A stretch of 64,000 bases of DNA from Streptomyces spinosus (GCF_020400655.1 NZ_JAINRC010000006.1:310001-374000), one strand, 5' to 3'; shown: positions 1 through 8,387, counted from the stretch's first letter. Notes: generated from the letters alone by a model not told the origin. Made by a program: numbers and translations.

Positions 1-849
1 GGCGGCGAGCGCCGCGGGAAGTCCCCCGGCGCGCAGGGCCCCGGGGCTCAGCGCGTCGGTGACCTCCCGCACGCCGGCCAGGGCCTCCTGCGTGTCGCGC
101 ACCACGTCGTGGAGCAGGTCCGTTGCCCGGGCGGATGCCGCGCCCAGCTCCTGCCCGGCGAGGCTCAGGCCGAGCAGGGTCCGCACCAGACGCTCCTGGA
201 CCGCGTGCTGGAGGGTCCGGGCGTACTGGCGCTGCCGTTCCACCTGCCGGTGCGCAAGGAGCGGGAAGGGCGGCCCTCCGTTCCGTAGGGCGTGCCCGGC
301 GCGGGCCGGCTCGCCGAGGGGCAGGAAGACGTACAGGGCGGCGTCGCCACCGGGCCGGGACAGCGGCACCAGGGTCCACTCGACCGGCAGAAGGGAGCCG
401 TCGGCCCGGGTGAGCGTGCCCCGACCGCTCACGCCGCCGGTCCGCCCGTCGGTCTCCGGCTCCCCGGAGCCGGGCGCCGGACCGCCGCCGCTGCCGGCGC
501 CGGACAGACCGGACGGACGGCGCTCAGTACCCGGAAGGCCGGACGGCCGGCCGGCCGCGCCCAGCGGGTCGGGCGCCGGGCCGTCGATGCCCGGCGGGCC
601 GAACGGACGGCGCTCAGTACCCGGAAGGCCGGACGGCCGGCCATCAGCGCCCGGCATGTCGAACGGAGCGGTGCCCGAACGGCCGGACGGGCGGCCGTCC
701 GTGCCCAGCAGCTCGGACGGGTGGTCGTATCCCATCGCCTCGGCGGCCGCGGGGTTCGCGTAGCGCACCGAGTGATCGGCGTCCACGGCCCAGACCGGCT
801 GCCGTATGACGTCAAAGACGCTTTCCAGCTCATCGGCGATCGACGTCAT
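1..849 (-). CDS. PAS-domain sensor histidine kinase, N-terminal part (runs off the window)
   Basis: An open frame from ATG at 849 reaches the window edge with no stop, giving 283 residues of a longer protein. The first ~45 residues read as a PAS domain (IADELESVFDVIRQPVWAVD, then a YANPAAAEAMGY stretch). A Pro/Gly/Arg-rich insert follows at ~48-130, then PAS-like sequence resumes (LTRADGSLLPVEWTLVPL). From ~195 the RQVERQRQYARTLQHAVQER stretch resembles the dimerisation/phosphoacceptor helix of HisKA_3 (NarX/DesK-type) kinases. The ATPase domain would lie outside the window. By family it should sense a cytoplasmic or membrane signal and phosphorylate a LuxR-type regulator; no partner is adjacent here. 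The insert is built from a 30-codon duplication, unusual in the middle of a PAS fold. Confidence 0.75.
   Translation of the reverse strand, partial: MTSIADELESVFDVIRQPVWAVDADHSVRYANPAAAEAMGYDHPSELLGTDGRPSGRSGTAPFDMPGADGRPSGLPGTERRPFGPPGIDGPAPDPLGAAGRPSGLPGTERRPSGLSGAGSGGGPAPGSGEPETDGRTGGVSGRGTLTRADGSLLPVEWTLVPLSRPGGDAALYVFLPLGEPARAGHALRNGGPPFPLLAHRQVERQRQYARTLQHAVQERLVRTLLGLSLAGQELGAASARATDLLHDVVRDTQEALAGVREVTDALSPGALRAGGLPAALAA
515..642. repeat. Two 38-bp identical direct repeats inside the PAS kinase gene
   Basis: The 38 bp at 515-552 recur exactly at 605-642, a 90-bp period (30 codons, so in frame). They encode GRPSGLPGTERRP-type segments in the insert that interrupts the PAS domain. This looks like slippage or recombination that expanded a disordered loop without breaking the frame. 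Confidence 0.85.
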
Positions 850-1179
850 CGCGCTCGTTCCTTCCCCCAGGGCTCGGCACCCCGCCCTCACGGCGTCGAG
901 AAGCGACGCCCGCGGACGGCGGCCGCCGCACGTCCCCACGCGAGGCGGACCCGCGCACCTGACTGCGCCGGCGCCGCTGGCGTCGACTCTCACAGACACA
1001 CCAGGTCGACGCATCCGTCATTTGACTTGGAAGCCGCTGGGTATGAGGTGCGCGGTGCCGGCAAGTCGTGTCCCGCCCGCCGGCGGCGCACACCCGGCGC
1101 CGGTACGTCACGGTGCCGGAGGGGGCGGTCCGCCCGCGCGCGGCTGGTCGGCCGAGCCGCCGCCGGCGGGCCGAATCGC
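850..1179. other. Intergenic region upstream of the PAS kinase gene
   Basis: No gene is supported here. It holds the kinase promoter region (minus strand), a GACACACC motif near 994, and a plus-strand ATTT - 15 nt - GGGTAT pair (1019-1043) that resembles a sigma-B type promoter but has no gene behind it. Confidence 0.4.
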
Positions 1180-1902
1180 TCAGGCCTCCCGTCCGCCGGC
1201 GGCGGGTGTGACGCCCGCGACGCGGTAGGCCTCCGCCTCGTCCAGCGTCTCGTGCTCCAGGAGGGCGGCGGCCAGACCGTCCAGGCGGTGACGGTTCTCC
1301 TCCAGGGTGCGGCACGCCTCGGCGTAGCACTCCTCGACGATCCGGCGCGTCTCGCCGTCGACCAGGTCGAGGGTGCGCGGGGCGGCGGACATCCCGTAGG
1401 GCTGCTGACCGTCCTCGCGCAGCACCGACAGGTGTCCCACCCGGTCGCTCATCCCCCACCGCGCCACCATCCCGCGGGCGATCCCGGTGACGTGTTCGAG
1501 GTCGTTCTCGGCGCCGGTGGTGATCACTCCGAACACGACCCGCTCGGCCGCCATGCCGCCGAGGGCCCCGATGATCCGGCCGCGCAGGTACTCCTCCGTG
1601 TACGCGTACCTGTCGGCGTCCGGTGTCGACAGGGTGACTCCCAGCGCCCGGCCCCGCGGCACGATGGTGATCTTCCGGACCGGGTCGGCGCCGGGCTGCA
1701 GCATGCCGAGCAGGGCGTGGCCGCTCTCGTGGTAGGCGGTGCGCCGGCGCTCCTGCTCGGGCATCACCAGCGGGCGCTGCGCACCGAGTTGCACCTTCTC
1801 CAGCGCGTCGGACAGATCGTGCCCGGTCACCCGGTCCCGGTCGCGTTTGACCGCGAGCAGCGCGGCCTCGTTGGCGAGGTTGGCCAGTTCGGCGCCGGTC
1901 AT
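1180..1902 (-). CDS. FtsH-like M41 zinc metallopeptidase domain lacking the AAA+ ATPase (possible gene remnant)
   Basis: The 240-residue product matches only the C-terminal part of FtsH. It starts at the end of the AAA+ module (MTGAELANLANEAALL) and continues through the M41 protease. The zinc site is intact: H58-E-S-G-H62, with the third ligand expected at D134 in AENDLEHVTG. Full FtsH is ~620-680 residues with two membrane helices and a Walker ATPase, none of which precede it here. The codons just upstream in this frame still read VARTTPG, the conserved residues before MTGAEL in FtsH, so homology continues past the ATG but stops abruptly about ten codons earlier with no start codon. This suggests an internal deletion plus frame change from a full FtsH. 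Alternatively it may be expressed as an ATPase-free protease through the ATGA overlap with the small membrane ORF upstream. Confidence 0.7.
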   Translation of the reverse strand: MTGAELANLANEAALLAVKRDRDRVTGHDLSDALEKVQLGAQRPLVMPEQERRRTAYHESGHALLGMLQPGADPVRKITIVPRGRALGVTLSTPDADRYAYTEEYLRGRIIGALGGMAAERVVFGVITTGAENDLEHVTGIARGMVARWGMSDRVGHLSVLREDGQQPYGMSAAPRTLDLVDGETRRIVEECYAEACRTLEENRHRLDGLAAALLEHETLDEAEAYRVAGVTPAAGGREA

Positions 1903-2105
1903 GCCCGGGGTCGTACGGGCGACCTGGGCCGGTGGTGCGTGGGTGCCGCGGAGCGGTGCGTGTGGTGGTACCGCCGTGGCGGTGGGGTCACGGGAGGCGG
2001 TTGGCCCGCCCGACGGGACAACAGGCCGAGGACCAGGGCGAGCGCGCCGAGGACCACGCCGTCCGCGGCGGCGGCGTGTCCCGGGTCCCGTCTCGTCTGG
2101 GTCAT
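1899..2105 (-). CDS. Small single-helix membrane ORF coupled to the M41 gene
   Basis: A 68-residue ORF from ATG at 2105 has one strong hydrophobic helix (residues ~15-29, DGVVLGALALVLGLL) followed by a Pro/Arg/His-rich tail. Its TGA overlaps the ATG of the M41 gene in an ATGA arrangement, as in translationally coupled genes. It may be the membrane anchor of a split FtsH-like protein, or the N-terminal remnant of a deleted and frameshifted ftsH. No family was recognised and coding potential is modest because of the low-complexity tail. Confidence 0.4.
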   Translation of the reverse strand: MTQTRRDPGHAAAADGVVLGALALVLGLLSRRAGQPPPVTPPPRRYHHTHRSAAPTHHRPRSPVRPRA

Positions 2106-2266
2106 GCCGGGCTGGTCATGCCGGGCTCGCGATCCGGCCTGATCCAACCGAAGGACCCCAGGGCCTTTCGCAGGAGCCGGCCACCGGCCGTGGCGGACGC
2201 GGGTTCCTGGTCGGCCTGTTCTACGCCGTGTCGCCGTGGGTGCCGGGCTTCGCCGCTGCCCAGGTC

Positions 2267-2545
2267 CTAGGCCGCCCCCGCGGTGCCCGTGTCGAACCGG
2301 CGGCGGTCCGCGTCCGACATCCCGCCCCAGATCCCGTAGTCCTCCCCGTGCCTCAGGGCCGTGGCCGCGCAGATGTCGGCGACCTCGCACCGGCCGCAGA
2401 TGCGCCGGGCCCGCTCCTCCCGGTCGCGGCGCGCCCGCCCCCGCTCCCCCGGAGGGGAGAAGAAGGTGGAGCTGCTCATGCCGCGGCAGGCGGCGCTCTG
2501 CTGCCACTGCCAGTCGCTGAGGAGGGGTCGCGGGTTGCTTCGCAT
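2267..2545 (-). CDS. WhiB-like (Wbl) iron-sulfur transcription factor
   Basis: The product is 92 residues. Four cysteines are arranged as in Wbl proteins: one in SAACRGM, then RICGRCEVADIC (C-x2-C-x5-C), expected to hold a [4Fe-4S] cluster. The G-I-W-G-G turn follows, then a short basic tail. Wbl proteins are actinobacterial and usually act with sigma factor region 4 to regulate development, antibiotic production or redox responses. The ATG at 2545 was chosen because the family N-terminus (DWQWQQSAAC) begins just after it; the frame stays open further upstream without homology. An 18-bp palindrome lies 34 bp upstream, and an SsgA-like sporulation gene precedes it on the same strand. Confidence 0.92.
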   Translation of the reverse strand: MRSNPRPLLSDWQWQQSAACRGMSSSTFFSPPGERGRARRDREERARRICGRCEVADICAATALRHGEDYGIWGGMSDADRRRFDTGTAGAA

Positions 2546-2579
2546 GGTCTTCCTTCCGAGAGGGGTGTGTGAAGGTCCT

Positions 2580-2597
2580 GCGGGACACGTGTCCCGC
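2580..2597. promoter_or_regulatory. 18-bp perfect palindrome upstream of the Wbl gene
   Basis: GCGGGACACGTGTCCCGC is a perfect inverted repeat 34 bp upstream of the Wbl start codon. It contains GACAC in both orientations; GACAC is the published core recognised by the sporulation regulator WhiA. It is a plausible operator for autoregulation or WhiA/WhiB-type control, but this is inferred from sequence only. Confidence 0.5.
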
Positions 2598-2634
2598 CTC
2601 CGCTCGCTCGCGCCGTGCCGGAGGTGGGCGCGTC

Positions 2635-3039
2635 TCACTCCGCCAGCTGGACCAGCTCGTCCCAGTCGACCCCGTCCAGCTCGGCCCCGCGCGGGACCGC
2701 GGTGTAGGTCCCGGCGAGCCATGTCGTGACCGGTTCGGCGGGGATCTCGAAGAGTGCCGTACGGGCGCCTCCCACCCGCAGGCAGAAGGAGGACGCCTCA
2801 CCGTCGAGGTCGCACACGGGCCACAGCGCCACGTCGCCCTCGCCCACCCGGGCGGACAGGCCGTCGGCCAGCAGGTCGCGGGCGAAGATCCAGCGCACCG
2901 GCCGCTCGCCGTCGGCGTCGAGGACGACGGTGACGGCCAGCGGGTCGTGGGTGTCGTAGGAGATCTCGGAGTTCAGCGTGAGGGTGAGGTCCGAGGTCAC
3001 CCAGTGCGTGACCTCCAGGGAGAGCCGGCACTTCTTCAT
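2635..3039 (-). CDS. SsgA/SsgB-family sporulation and cell-division regulator
   Basis: The 134-residue product has the features of SsgA-like proteins: an N-terminal beta-rich region (SLEVTHWVTSDLTLTLNSEISYDTHDPLAVTVVL), then GERPVRWIFARDLLADGL, GDVALWPVC, and a C-terminal WLAGTYTAVPRGAE segment. The family is specific to morphologically complex actinomycetes and helps localise FtsZ or peptidoglycan remodelling at sporulation septa. ATG at 3039 is preceded by a strong GAGGAGG ribosome site. The length is typical (130-145 aa). It lies just upstream of the Wbl gene on the same strand. Confidence 0.92.
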   Translation of the reverse strand: MKKCRLSLEVTHWVTSDLTLTLNSEISYDTHDPLAVTVVLDADGERPVRWIFARDLLADGLSARVGEGDVALWPVCDLDGEASSFCLRVGGARTALFEIPAEPVTTWLAGTYTAVPRGAELDGVDWDELVQLAE

Positions 3040-3149
3040 GGTCGCCTCCTCGGGGCTCGGCCGGTCGACCGGCCTGGAAACGTGGGTTGTCGTGTGCGTG
3101 GGGTCCCGGCGCGCGGCGGTCGAGTGCGCCGCCCCGGCCGGGGTGTGCC

Positions 3150-3764
3150 TCAGTCGATCGCGCGCAGGGTGCGGGGGTGCCGCCGTGCGGCGGCGAACGC
3201 CTCGAACGCGCCGGTGGCCATCAGTACGGAGCCGCCGACGTCGGCCAGCTGCCCCAGGGACGAGAAGGGGAAGGCGGTCATGAACAGACCCGCCGAGACG
3301 ATCACCGCGTTCAGTACGTCGTCGTAGACGAAGACGTGACTCACGGAGGCCGAGGTGGCCGAGACCGCCATGGTGAGTCCCCGCAGCAGCCAGCCGCAGC
3401 CGGTCCACAGCCCGAGCAGGAACACGGTGTCGGCCCGGCCCAGGAGGAGGACCGCGCCGAGCAGCAGGGCGGCGAGCCCACCGGCGGCCAGCATCCAGCG
3501 GACCGCCGCCGACGCCTTCGACTGGTGGACCGCGAGCAGTTGCAGGATCCCCTGGACGGCCAGGTGCACCCCGAAGAGCGCCCCGGCCCGTGTCACCGTA
3601 CCGACGGGCGCGACGATCAGTACGCCCCCGACGGCGGCCGAGACCAGTGAGCCGGCCAGCATCGCCTTCCGGGTGAGGACACCGCCCGGTCCGGCGACCA
3701 TCCGGACGCCGGTGCTGCCCAGGGGGTGACGGACCCCGGCCCGAAGGGTGTCCAGCTGTGCCAT
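3150..3764 (-). CDS. HdeD/DUF308-type integral membrane protein
   Basis: The 204-residue protein has about six hydrophobic helices (for example MLAGSLVSAAVGGVLIVAP, GILQLLAV, LAALLLGAVLLLG, VFLLGLWTGCGWLLRGLTMA, VIVSAGLFMTAFPFSSLG). The repeated helix pairs with a short Gly-rich turn resemble the HdeD/DUF308 family, whose E. coli member is linked to acid resistance; the biochemical role is unknown. The ATG at 3764 was chosen because hydrophobicity and family-like sequence follow it, while the upstream extension of the frame is Arg-rich and uninformative. Confidence 0.75.
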   Translation of the reverse strand: MAQLDTLRAGVRHPLGSTGVRMVAGPGGVLTRKAMLAGSLVSAAVGGVLIVAPVGTVTRAGALFGVHLAVQGILQLLAVHQSKASAAVRWMLAAGGLAALLLGAVLLLGRADTVFLLGLWTGCGWLLRGLTMAVSATSASVSHVFVYDDVLNAVIVSAGLFMTAFPFSSLGQLADVGGSVLMATGAFEAFAAARRHPRTLRAID

Positions 3765-4294
3765 GCCCAGTTCCCGTTCGTCAGCCGCAGGCGTCCGGTG
3801 CACTGCGGGCCTTCTTGTTCCGTCGGTCAAACGTGTCCGATCCGGTGGGCCGGCCGGTGTGGAGCGACCCCCGGACACAAGCGTCAGTCTCGGAACCGGG
3901 CCGCATCCGGGTCTGTCGTGTGCTCCCTCCGCCTTCCTGGGGACTGCCCCGCGCCTGTGTAGGGCCCACCCCACACCGCGGCCGGCACCGGCCCTGTGAC
4001 GTGCGGCGGAGCGGTCGCGCCTGCCGAGCCTGGGCGGCCGGTTCCGGGACGGCACGCGTGCGGACGTCGGGTTGTCCCCACATCGCCCGTGGAGTGCGCC
4101 CCCCGGCGCCTCTCAGGTGTGCTTGACAGCCACCGGAGGTGACGACGGCACATCCTGTGGCGGAACCGAGGACACACCACGTGTGCGGGCCGTCGACGGG
4201 ACGCGGCCGGCCGCTGCCGGACCGGCCGGGCTCGCGGCCGTGCCGCACAGCCGGGGGCACCGGCCGCGTGGCACACGGACCACTGGAGGCTGCC
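3765..4294. other. 530-bp divergent intergenic region
   Basis: No convincing gene. It separates the minus-strand HdeD-like gene from the plus-strand LuxR ATPase gene and must hold both promoters. A consensus TTGACA lies at 4123-4128 on the plus strand, with no clear -10 at normal spacing. A TTTGACC lies near 3822-3828 on the minus strand. A GACACACC-CGTGTG motif sits at ~4172-4186. Confidence 0.4.
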
Positions 4295-7213
4295 TTGATC
4301 CAGGCGACTGACATCCCGCCGAGAACGGACGGCGCCGCCGTCCCCGTGCCCGCGGCGGTGACGCGCGGGCACGGGCGGCAGCGGGACCAGCTCCTTCAGC
4401 GGGTGCTGCGGCTCCTCCACCGTGACGAGGGCGGGGTGCTGTGGGTCGAGGGGCCCGCCGGCGCCGGGAAGTCCCGCCTGCTCGCCTTCGCCGCCGAGGA
4501 GGCGGCGCCCGCCGGGGCCCTCACCCTGACCTGCGGCGGAGTCGCCGGGCACGGCATGCCACCGCTGGCCCCCCTGCTGGACGCCCTCGCGTCGCCGCCG
4601 GCCGCGCGGAGCGGGGAGCCCGGCACTCCCCCGCCCCGAGAGCCCGGTACCGCGCGCCGCGAACCGGGGTGGTCGTACGCCGGGCCGGGGTCGCCGTACC
4701 CGGAGGCCGGTTCTCCGTCGCAGTCGACGCGGCGAGTGGAGGACGGGCTGCGGGACCTCGCCCGCGACCGGCCGCTTCTCGTCGTCCTGGACGACGTGCA
4801 GCACTGCGACGAGCCGACCCTGCTCGCGGTCCGCAGGCTCACCGCACGGCTCGCCGGGCTGCCGCTGCTGTGGGTGCTCGCCGCGCGGTCCCACCTCGAC
4901 GCTCCGGCCGTGGAGTCGTTGCGGCGCGATCTGCTCGCCGAGGGGGCGGTCCCCCTCGACGTCGGGCCCCTGGAACCGGATGCCGTACGGCTGCTGGTCC
5001 GGGACCTGCTGGGGCCGCGGGCCGCGCAGGCGGATCCGTACCTGCCCCTCGTCGGCGGCCTGCCCGGCGCCGTCAGGCAGCTGTGCGGCCTGCTCGCCGC
5101 GCGGACCGGGACCGCCGGCGGTGCCCGTGCCGGCGAGGACCCGGTGGCCGGGGCCGTCGCCGCCCGCAGGCTCGACCAGTTGACGCAGCCCGCGAGGGAG
5201 CTGGTGCTGATCGCCTCCGCGCTGGGCGACAGCCTCACCGTCCGGCACCTGTCCCGGGTGCTCGGCCGCGGCGAGCCCGCCCTGCTGCGCCCCCTGCGCG
5301 AGGTGCTGACGGCGGGACTGATGCGGGCCGGGCAGCAGCACCTGTCGTTCGCGCACCCGTCGGTGCGGGACGCCGTCGTCGCCACCCTGCCGCCGCCCGT
5401 ACGGTTGTCGGTGCGCCGGCGCTCGGTCGACCTGCGGCTCGCGGACGGCACACCCCCGGCGGCGCTCGCCGCGGAGATCGCCGAACTGGCCGAGCCCGGC
5501 GACGAGCACGCGATCCGCGTCCTGGAGGCCGCCGCGCGGGAACTGGCGCCCCACTCGCCCGCGACGGCGGCGGCACACCTGCGCCGCGCGGTGGAGCTGA
5601 GCCGGGACGCGGCGCCCCGGCGGATGCGGCTGGCGGCGCGGCTGGTTCCGCTGCTGTGGGAGACCGGTGACGCCGCCGAGGCCCGCGCCCTGGCCCGTGA
5701 GGTGGTCCAGGTGCCGCCGGACGCGGCCACCCACGCGCGGGTGTGCCTGGAACTGACCCGGATGGGCGGCCCGTTCCCGGTGGCGCAGGCCGAGGCGCAT
5801 CTGCGCCGGGCCCTGGCCCACCGCGGCGTGCCGCAGCAGGTGAAGGACCAGTTGGTGTCGACGACGCTGCTGAACCGTCTGCTGGCGGGCGAGGCCGAGG
5901 AGGCCGGCGGAGCCCTGGCCGGGTCCCTGACGCACGCCCGGGGCACACACCCGCTCAACGACCTGACACAGCGCACCCTCCGCTCGATGAGCGCCTGCCA
6001 CCGGCAGCGGTGGGCCGAGGCGCTCGGACACAGCGAGTCGGTGCCGGCGAAGGCCGCCGAGCTGGACCCGGCGTACGGGGCCGCCCTCCCCGAAGTGGTC
6101 CTGTCGACGGTCTGGCGGGCCGCGCTGCTGGGCCTGGCCGGCGACGGCACGGCCGCTGCCGACCTGGTGGAAGGAGGGCTGACGGACGCGGAGCAGCGGG
6201 GCCGGCGGGCGTACCTGCCGCTGTGGCGCACCGCGCGGGCCCGGCTGCTGCTGGACGGCGGCCGGCTGCCGGAGGCGGCACGCGAACTCGCGGCGGCCGG
6301 AGCCGGACCGCACGGTCCGGGGACGTCCGCGGCGAGCGGGGCCGCCGTGGTGTGCGCCCGCGCCCGGATCGCCTTCCACACCGGGGACGACGCCGCGCTG
6401 GAGGCGTGCGCGGCCCTGGCGGAGACCTATCTGGAGGGTGGGGACCGGCAGTCGCACAGGGCCGGCGCGTGGATCACGGTCCTGACCGCCCTGTACCGGG
6501 ACGAGCCCTTGACCCGTGACCTGTTGGGCGCGGCGGCCGACCACCTGCGCCGCGGCTTCCTCCACGCGACGTGCGTCGACGCGGGGGACGTGGTGCTGCT
6601 GGTGGCGGCCGCGCTGGCCTCGGGGCAGCGTGACGTGGCCGCGGCGGCGGTGGAGTTCGCCGAGGACCGGGCCCGGCTCAACCCCGGCCTGCCGCTGTTC
6701 GCGGGCGCCGCCGCGCACGCCCGGGGCCTGTTCGCCCGGGACGCGGACCTGCTCGCCGGGGCTGCGGAACTCCAGGGGAGCGCGCGCCCGCTGCTGCGGG
6801 CCCGCGCCCTGGAGGACGCCGGGGTGTGCGCCGCCGCGGCCGACGCCGGCACGGCCCGGTCCCGCTTCGAGGAGGCGCTGGGGATCTACACCGGGTGCGG
6901 GGCGGCGCGCGACGCGCGGCGGGTGCACGGCAGGCTCCGCAAGCTCGGCATCCGGCCCGCCGGCATGGCGGGCGCCGCGGTCCTGGCCGCCCCGGAACCG
7001 GAATGGCGCGGGCTGACCCGGTCGGAACTCGGCGTCGTGCGGCTGATCGCCCACGGTGCCACCAACCGCGAGGCGGCGGAACGGCTGTTCCTGTCCCCGC
7101 ACACCGTCAACACACACCTGCGGCACGCCTTCGAGAAGCTCGGCGTGCGCTCCCGGGTCCAGCTGGCCCGCCTGTACGCGCGCGAGGTCGATTCCGCCCC
7201 GGTCTCCGTGTAA
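4295..7213 (+). CDS. Large ATP-binding LuxR-family regulator (LAL/MalT-like)
   Basis: The protein is 972 residues if it starts at TTG 4295, which follows GGAGG at a 5-nt gap. The frame is open further upstream but without family-like sequence. An AAA-type ATPase module is N-terminal, with Walker A G53-PAGAGKS-60 and Walker B LLVVLDD ending at D166-D167. A long helical, TPR-like middle follows (AAHLRRAVELSRD, RARLLLDGGRLPEAARELA). The last ~65 residues are a LuxR helix-turn-helix (LTRSELGVVRLIAHGATNRE and LFLSPHTVNTHLRHAFEKL). LAL proteins are ATP-dependent activators, often of carbon-use or secondary-metabolite genes. No biosynthetic cluster adjoins it, so its targets are unknown. Confidence 0.93.
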   Translation: MIQATDIPPRTDGAAVPVPAAVTRGHGRQRDQLLQRVLRLLHRDEGGVLWVEGPAGAGKSRLLAFAAEEAAPAGALTLTCGGVAGHGMPPLAPLLDALASPPAARSGEPGTPPPREPGTARREPGWSYAGPGSPYPEAGSPSQSTRRVEDGLRDLARDRPLLVVLDDVQHCDEPTLLAVRRLTARLAGLPLLWVLAARSHLDAPAVESLRRDLLAEGAVPLDVGPLEPDAVRLLVRDLLGPRAAQADPYLPLVGGLPGAVRQLCGLLAARTGTAGGARAGEDPVAGAVAARRLDQLTQPARELVLIASALGDSLTVRHLSRVLGRGEPALLRPLREVLTAGLMRAGQQHLSFAHPSVRDAVVATLPPPVRLSVRRRSVDLRLADGTPPAALAAEIAELAEPGDEHAIRVLEAAARELAPHSPATAAAHLRRAVELSRDAAPRRMRLAARLVPLLWETGDAAEARALAREVVQVPPDAATHARVCLELTRMGGPFPVAQAEAHLRRALAHRGVPQQVKDQLVSTTLLNRLLAGEAEEAGGALAGSLTHARGTHPLNDLTQRTLRSMSACHRQRWAEALGHSESVPAKAAELDPAYGAALPEVVLSTVWRAALLGLAGDGTAAADLVEGGLTDAEQRGRRAYLPLWRTARARLLLDGGRLPEAARELAAAGAGPHGPGTSAASGAAVVCARARIAFHTGDDAALEACAALAETYLEGGDRQSHRAGAWITVLTALYRDEPLTRDLLGAAADHLRRGFLHATCVDAGDVVLLVAAALASGQRDVAAAAVEFAEDRARLNPGLPLFAGAAAHARGLFARDADLLAGAAELQGSARPLLRARALEDAGVCAAAADAGTARSRFEEALGIYTGCGAARDARRVHGRLRKLGIRPAGMAGAAVLAAPEPEWRGLTRSELGVVRLIAHGATNREAAERLFLSPHTVNTHLRHAFEKLGVRSRVQLARLYAREVDSAPVSV

Positions 7214-7333
7214 GCGGCGGCGCCGTCCAGGCCGCCCATCCTGGCGCTACCGCCCCGGCGCCACGCGAACCGGCGGCGTGCGGGGCGGCTTTCCCTCTCC
7301 TCCCTCGTCAACTCGACACGACACACCGCAGGC

Positions 7334-7339
7334 TAGGAT
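7334..7339 (+). promoter_or_regulatory. -10 element (TAGGAT) of a likely leaderless transcript
   Basis: TAGGAT ends 6 nt before the ATG of the response regulator at 7346 and there is no ribosome site between them. This is the usual look of a leaderless Streptomyces promoter. A clear -35 is not visible; GACACACC sits just upstream. Confidence 0.55.
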
Positions 7340-7345
7340 TCCGCC

Positions 7346-8005
7346 ATGAGTCAACCACTGCGGGCGGTGCTGGGAGAAGACCAGCCGATCGTACGCGAGG
7401 GCATCGCGACCATCCTGCGGCACGCGGGCATCGACGTCGTCGCGTCCGTCGACAACGCGGTGGATCTCGTCCGCGTCGCCGAGGAGCACCGGCCCGACGT
7501 GGTGATCACCGACATCCGGATGCCGCCGGCCCTGGAGGCCGACGGCCTGGACGCCGTACGCAAGATCCGCGCGGCACGGCCGGAGACCGCCGTGATCGTC
7601 CTCTCGCAGTTCCTCGACGCCTCCTACGCGCTCGACCTGGTCGGGGACGATCCGAGCGGGGTGGGCTACCTGCTGAAGGAGAAGGTGGCCAGTCCCCAGA
7701 TCCTCATAGACGCCGTCGAGCGGGTCGTGGCCCGCGACTCGGCCCTCGACCCGGACGTCATCTCGGCCCTGCTGGGGCGCAAGCGCCCGGAGGACCCGCT
7801 GGCGGCGCTGACGCCGAAGGAGCGGGAGGTCCTGTCCCTCATGGCGGAGGGCCATTCCAACACCGGTATCTCCGAGAAGCTCTTCGTGAGCGTCGCCGCC
7901 GTGGAGCGGCACGTGACCGGCATCTTCATGAAACTGGGGCTCAGCCAGGCGGCTTCCGGGCAGCACCGGCGCGTGCTGGCGGTGCTGCGCTACCTCGGAC
8001 AGTGA
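7346..8005 (+). CDS. NarL/FixJ-family response regulator
   Basis: The 219-residue protein has an N-terminal receiver with acidic pair E11-D12, phosphoacceptor D56 in VVITDIRMPP, and the conserved Lys in YLLKEKVASP. The C-terminal LuxR helix-turn-helix is LTPKEREVLSLMAEGHSNTG followed by ISEKLFVSVAAVERHVTGIF. The spacing of phosphosite and DNA-binding domain is normal. No histidine kinase is adjacent on the same strand, so the partner is unknown. It probably makes a leaderless mRNA. Confidence 0.94.
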   Translation: MSQPLRAVLGEDQPIVREGIATILRHAGIDVVASVDNAVDLVRVAEEHRPDVVITDIRMPPALEADGLDAVRKIRAARPETAVIVLSQFLDASYALDLVGDDPSGVGYLLKEKVASPQILIDAVERVVARDSALDPDVISALLGRKRPEDPLAALTPKEREVLSLMAEGHSNTGISEKLFVSVAAVERHVTGIFMKLGLSQAASGQHRRVLAVLRYLGQ

Positions 8006-8021
8006 CGAGGGGGCCGGCGGC

Positions 8022-8387
8022 TCACGGCGCCGAGGGGGCGAACATCCCCTTCAGGTCGGCGTCGAACAGCTTGTCCTTGGCGACGAAGGACTCGATTCCC
8101 GCTCTCCGCAGTTCCTCCTGCGACCAGAACGACTTGTCCGTGGAGGTCAGCACGATCCGCGGCGGGTCCTCCTCCTCGGTCAGCCGACGGGCCACGCTCA
8201 GTCCGTCCAGGTCGGGCAGGTGCAGGTCGAGCAGGAGTCCGTCGGGGCGGTGTGCCCGCACCGCGGCCAGGGCCGAGGCGCCGTCCCGGGACTCCGCCAC
8301 GACACGCAGGCCCCGTGCCGTCAGCAGCGTCGTGGCGATGCGGCGGAACCCGGGGTCGTCGTCGACGACGACGATGTTGATGCACAT
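8022..8387 (-). CDS. Stand-alone receiver-domain response regulator
   Basis: The 121-residue protein consists of a receiver domain only: acidic cluster VVVDDDPG at residues 7-13, phosphoacceptor D54 in LLLDLHLPD, Ser/Thr in VLTSTDKS and the conserved Lys in FVAKDK. No output domain follows. By family it may relay phosphate or act by protein contact. ATG at 8387 follows GAGG and gives the standard receiver N-terminus; the ORF upstream of it is not homologous. It ends 16 nt from the convergent response regulator. Confidence 0.88.
   Translation of the reverse strand: MCINIVVVDDDPGFRRIATTLLTARGLRVVAESRDGASALAAVRAHRPDGLLLDLHLPDLDGLSVARRLTEEEDPPRIVLTSTDKSFWSQEELRRAGIESFVAKDKLFDADLKGMFAPSAP

Noticed and set aside
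1019..1043. Plus-strand sigma-B-like promoter (ATTT - 15 nt - GGGTAT)
   Set aside because: No plus-strand gene follows, and the -35 deviates from GTTT.
3884..7126. 1080-codon open frame antisense to the LuxR ATPase gene
   Set aside because: Arg/Gly/Gln-rich composition with no domain; an antisense shadow caused by high GC and the third-position bias of the real gene.
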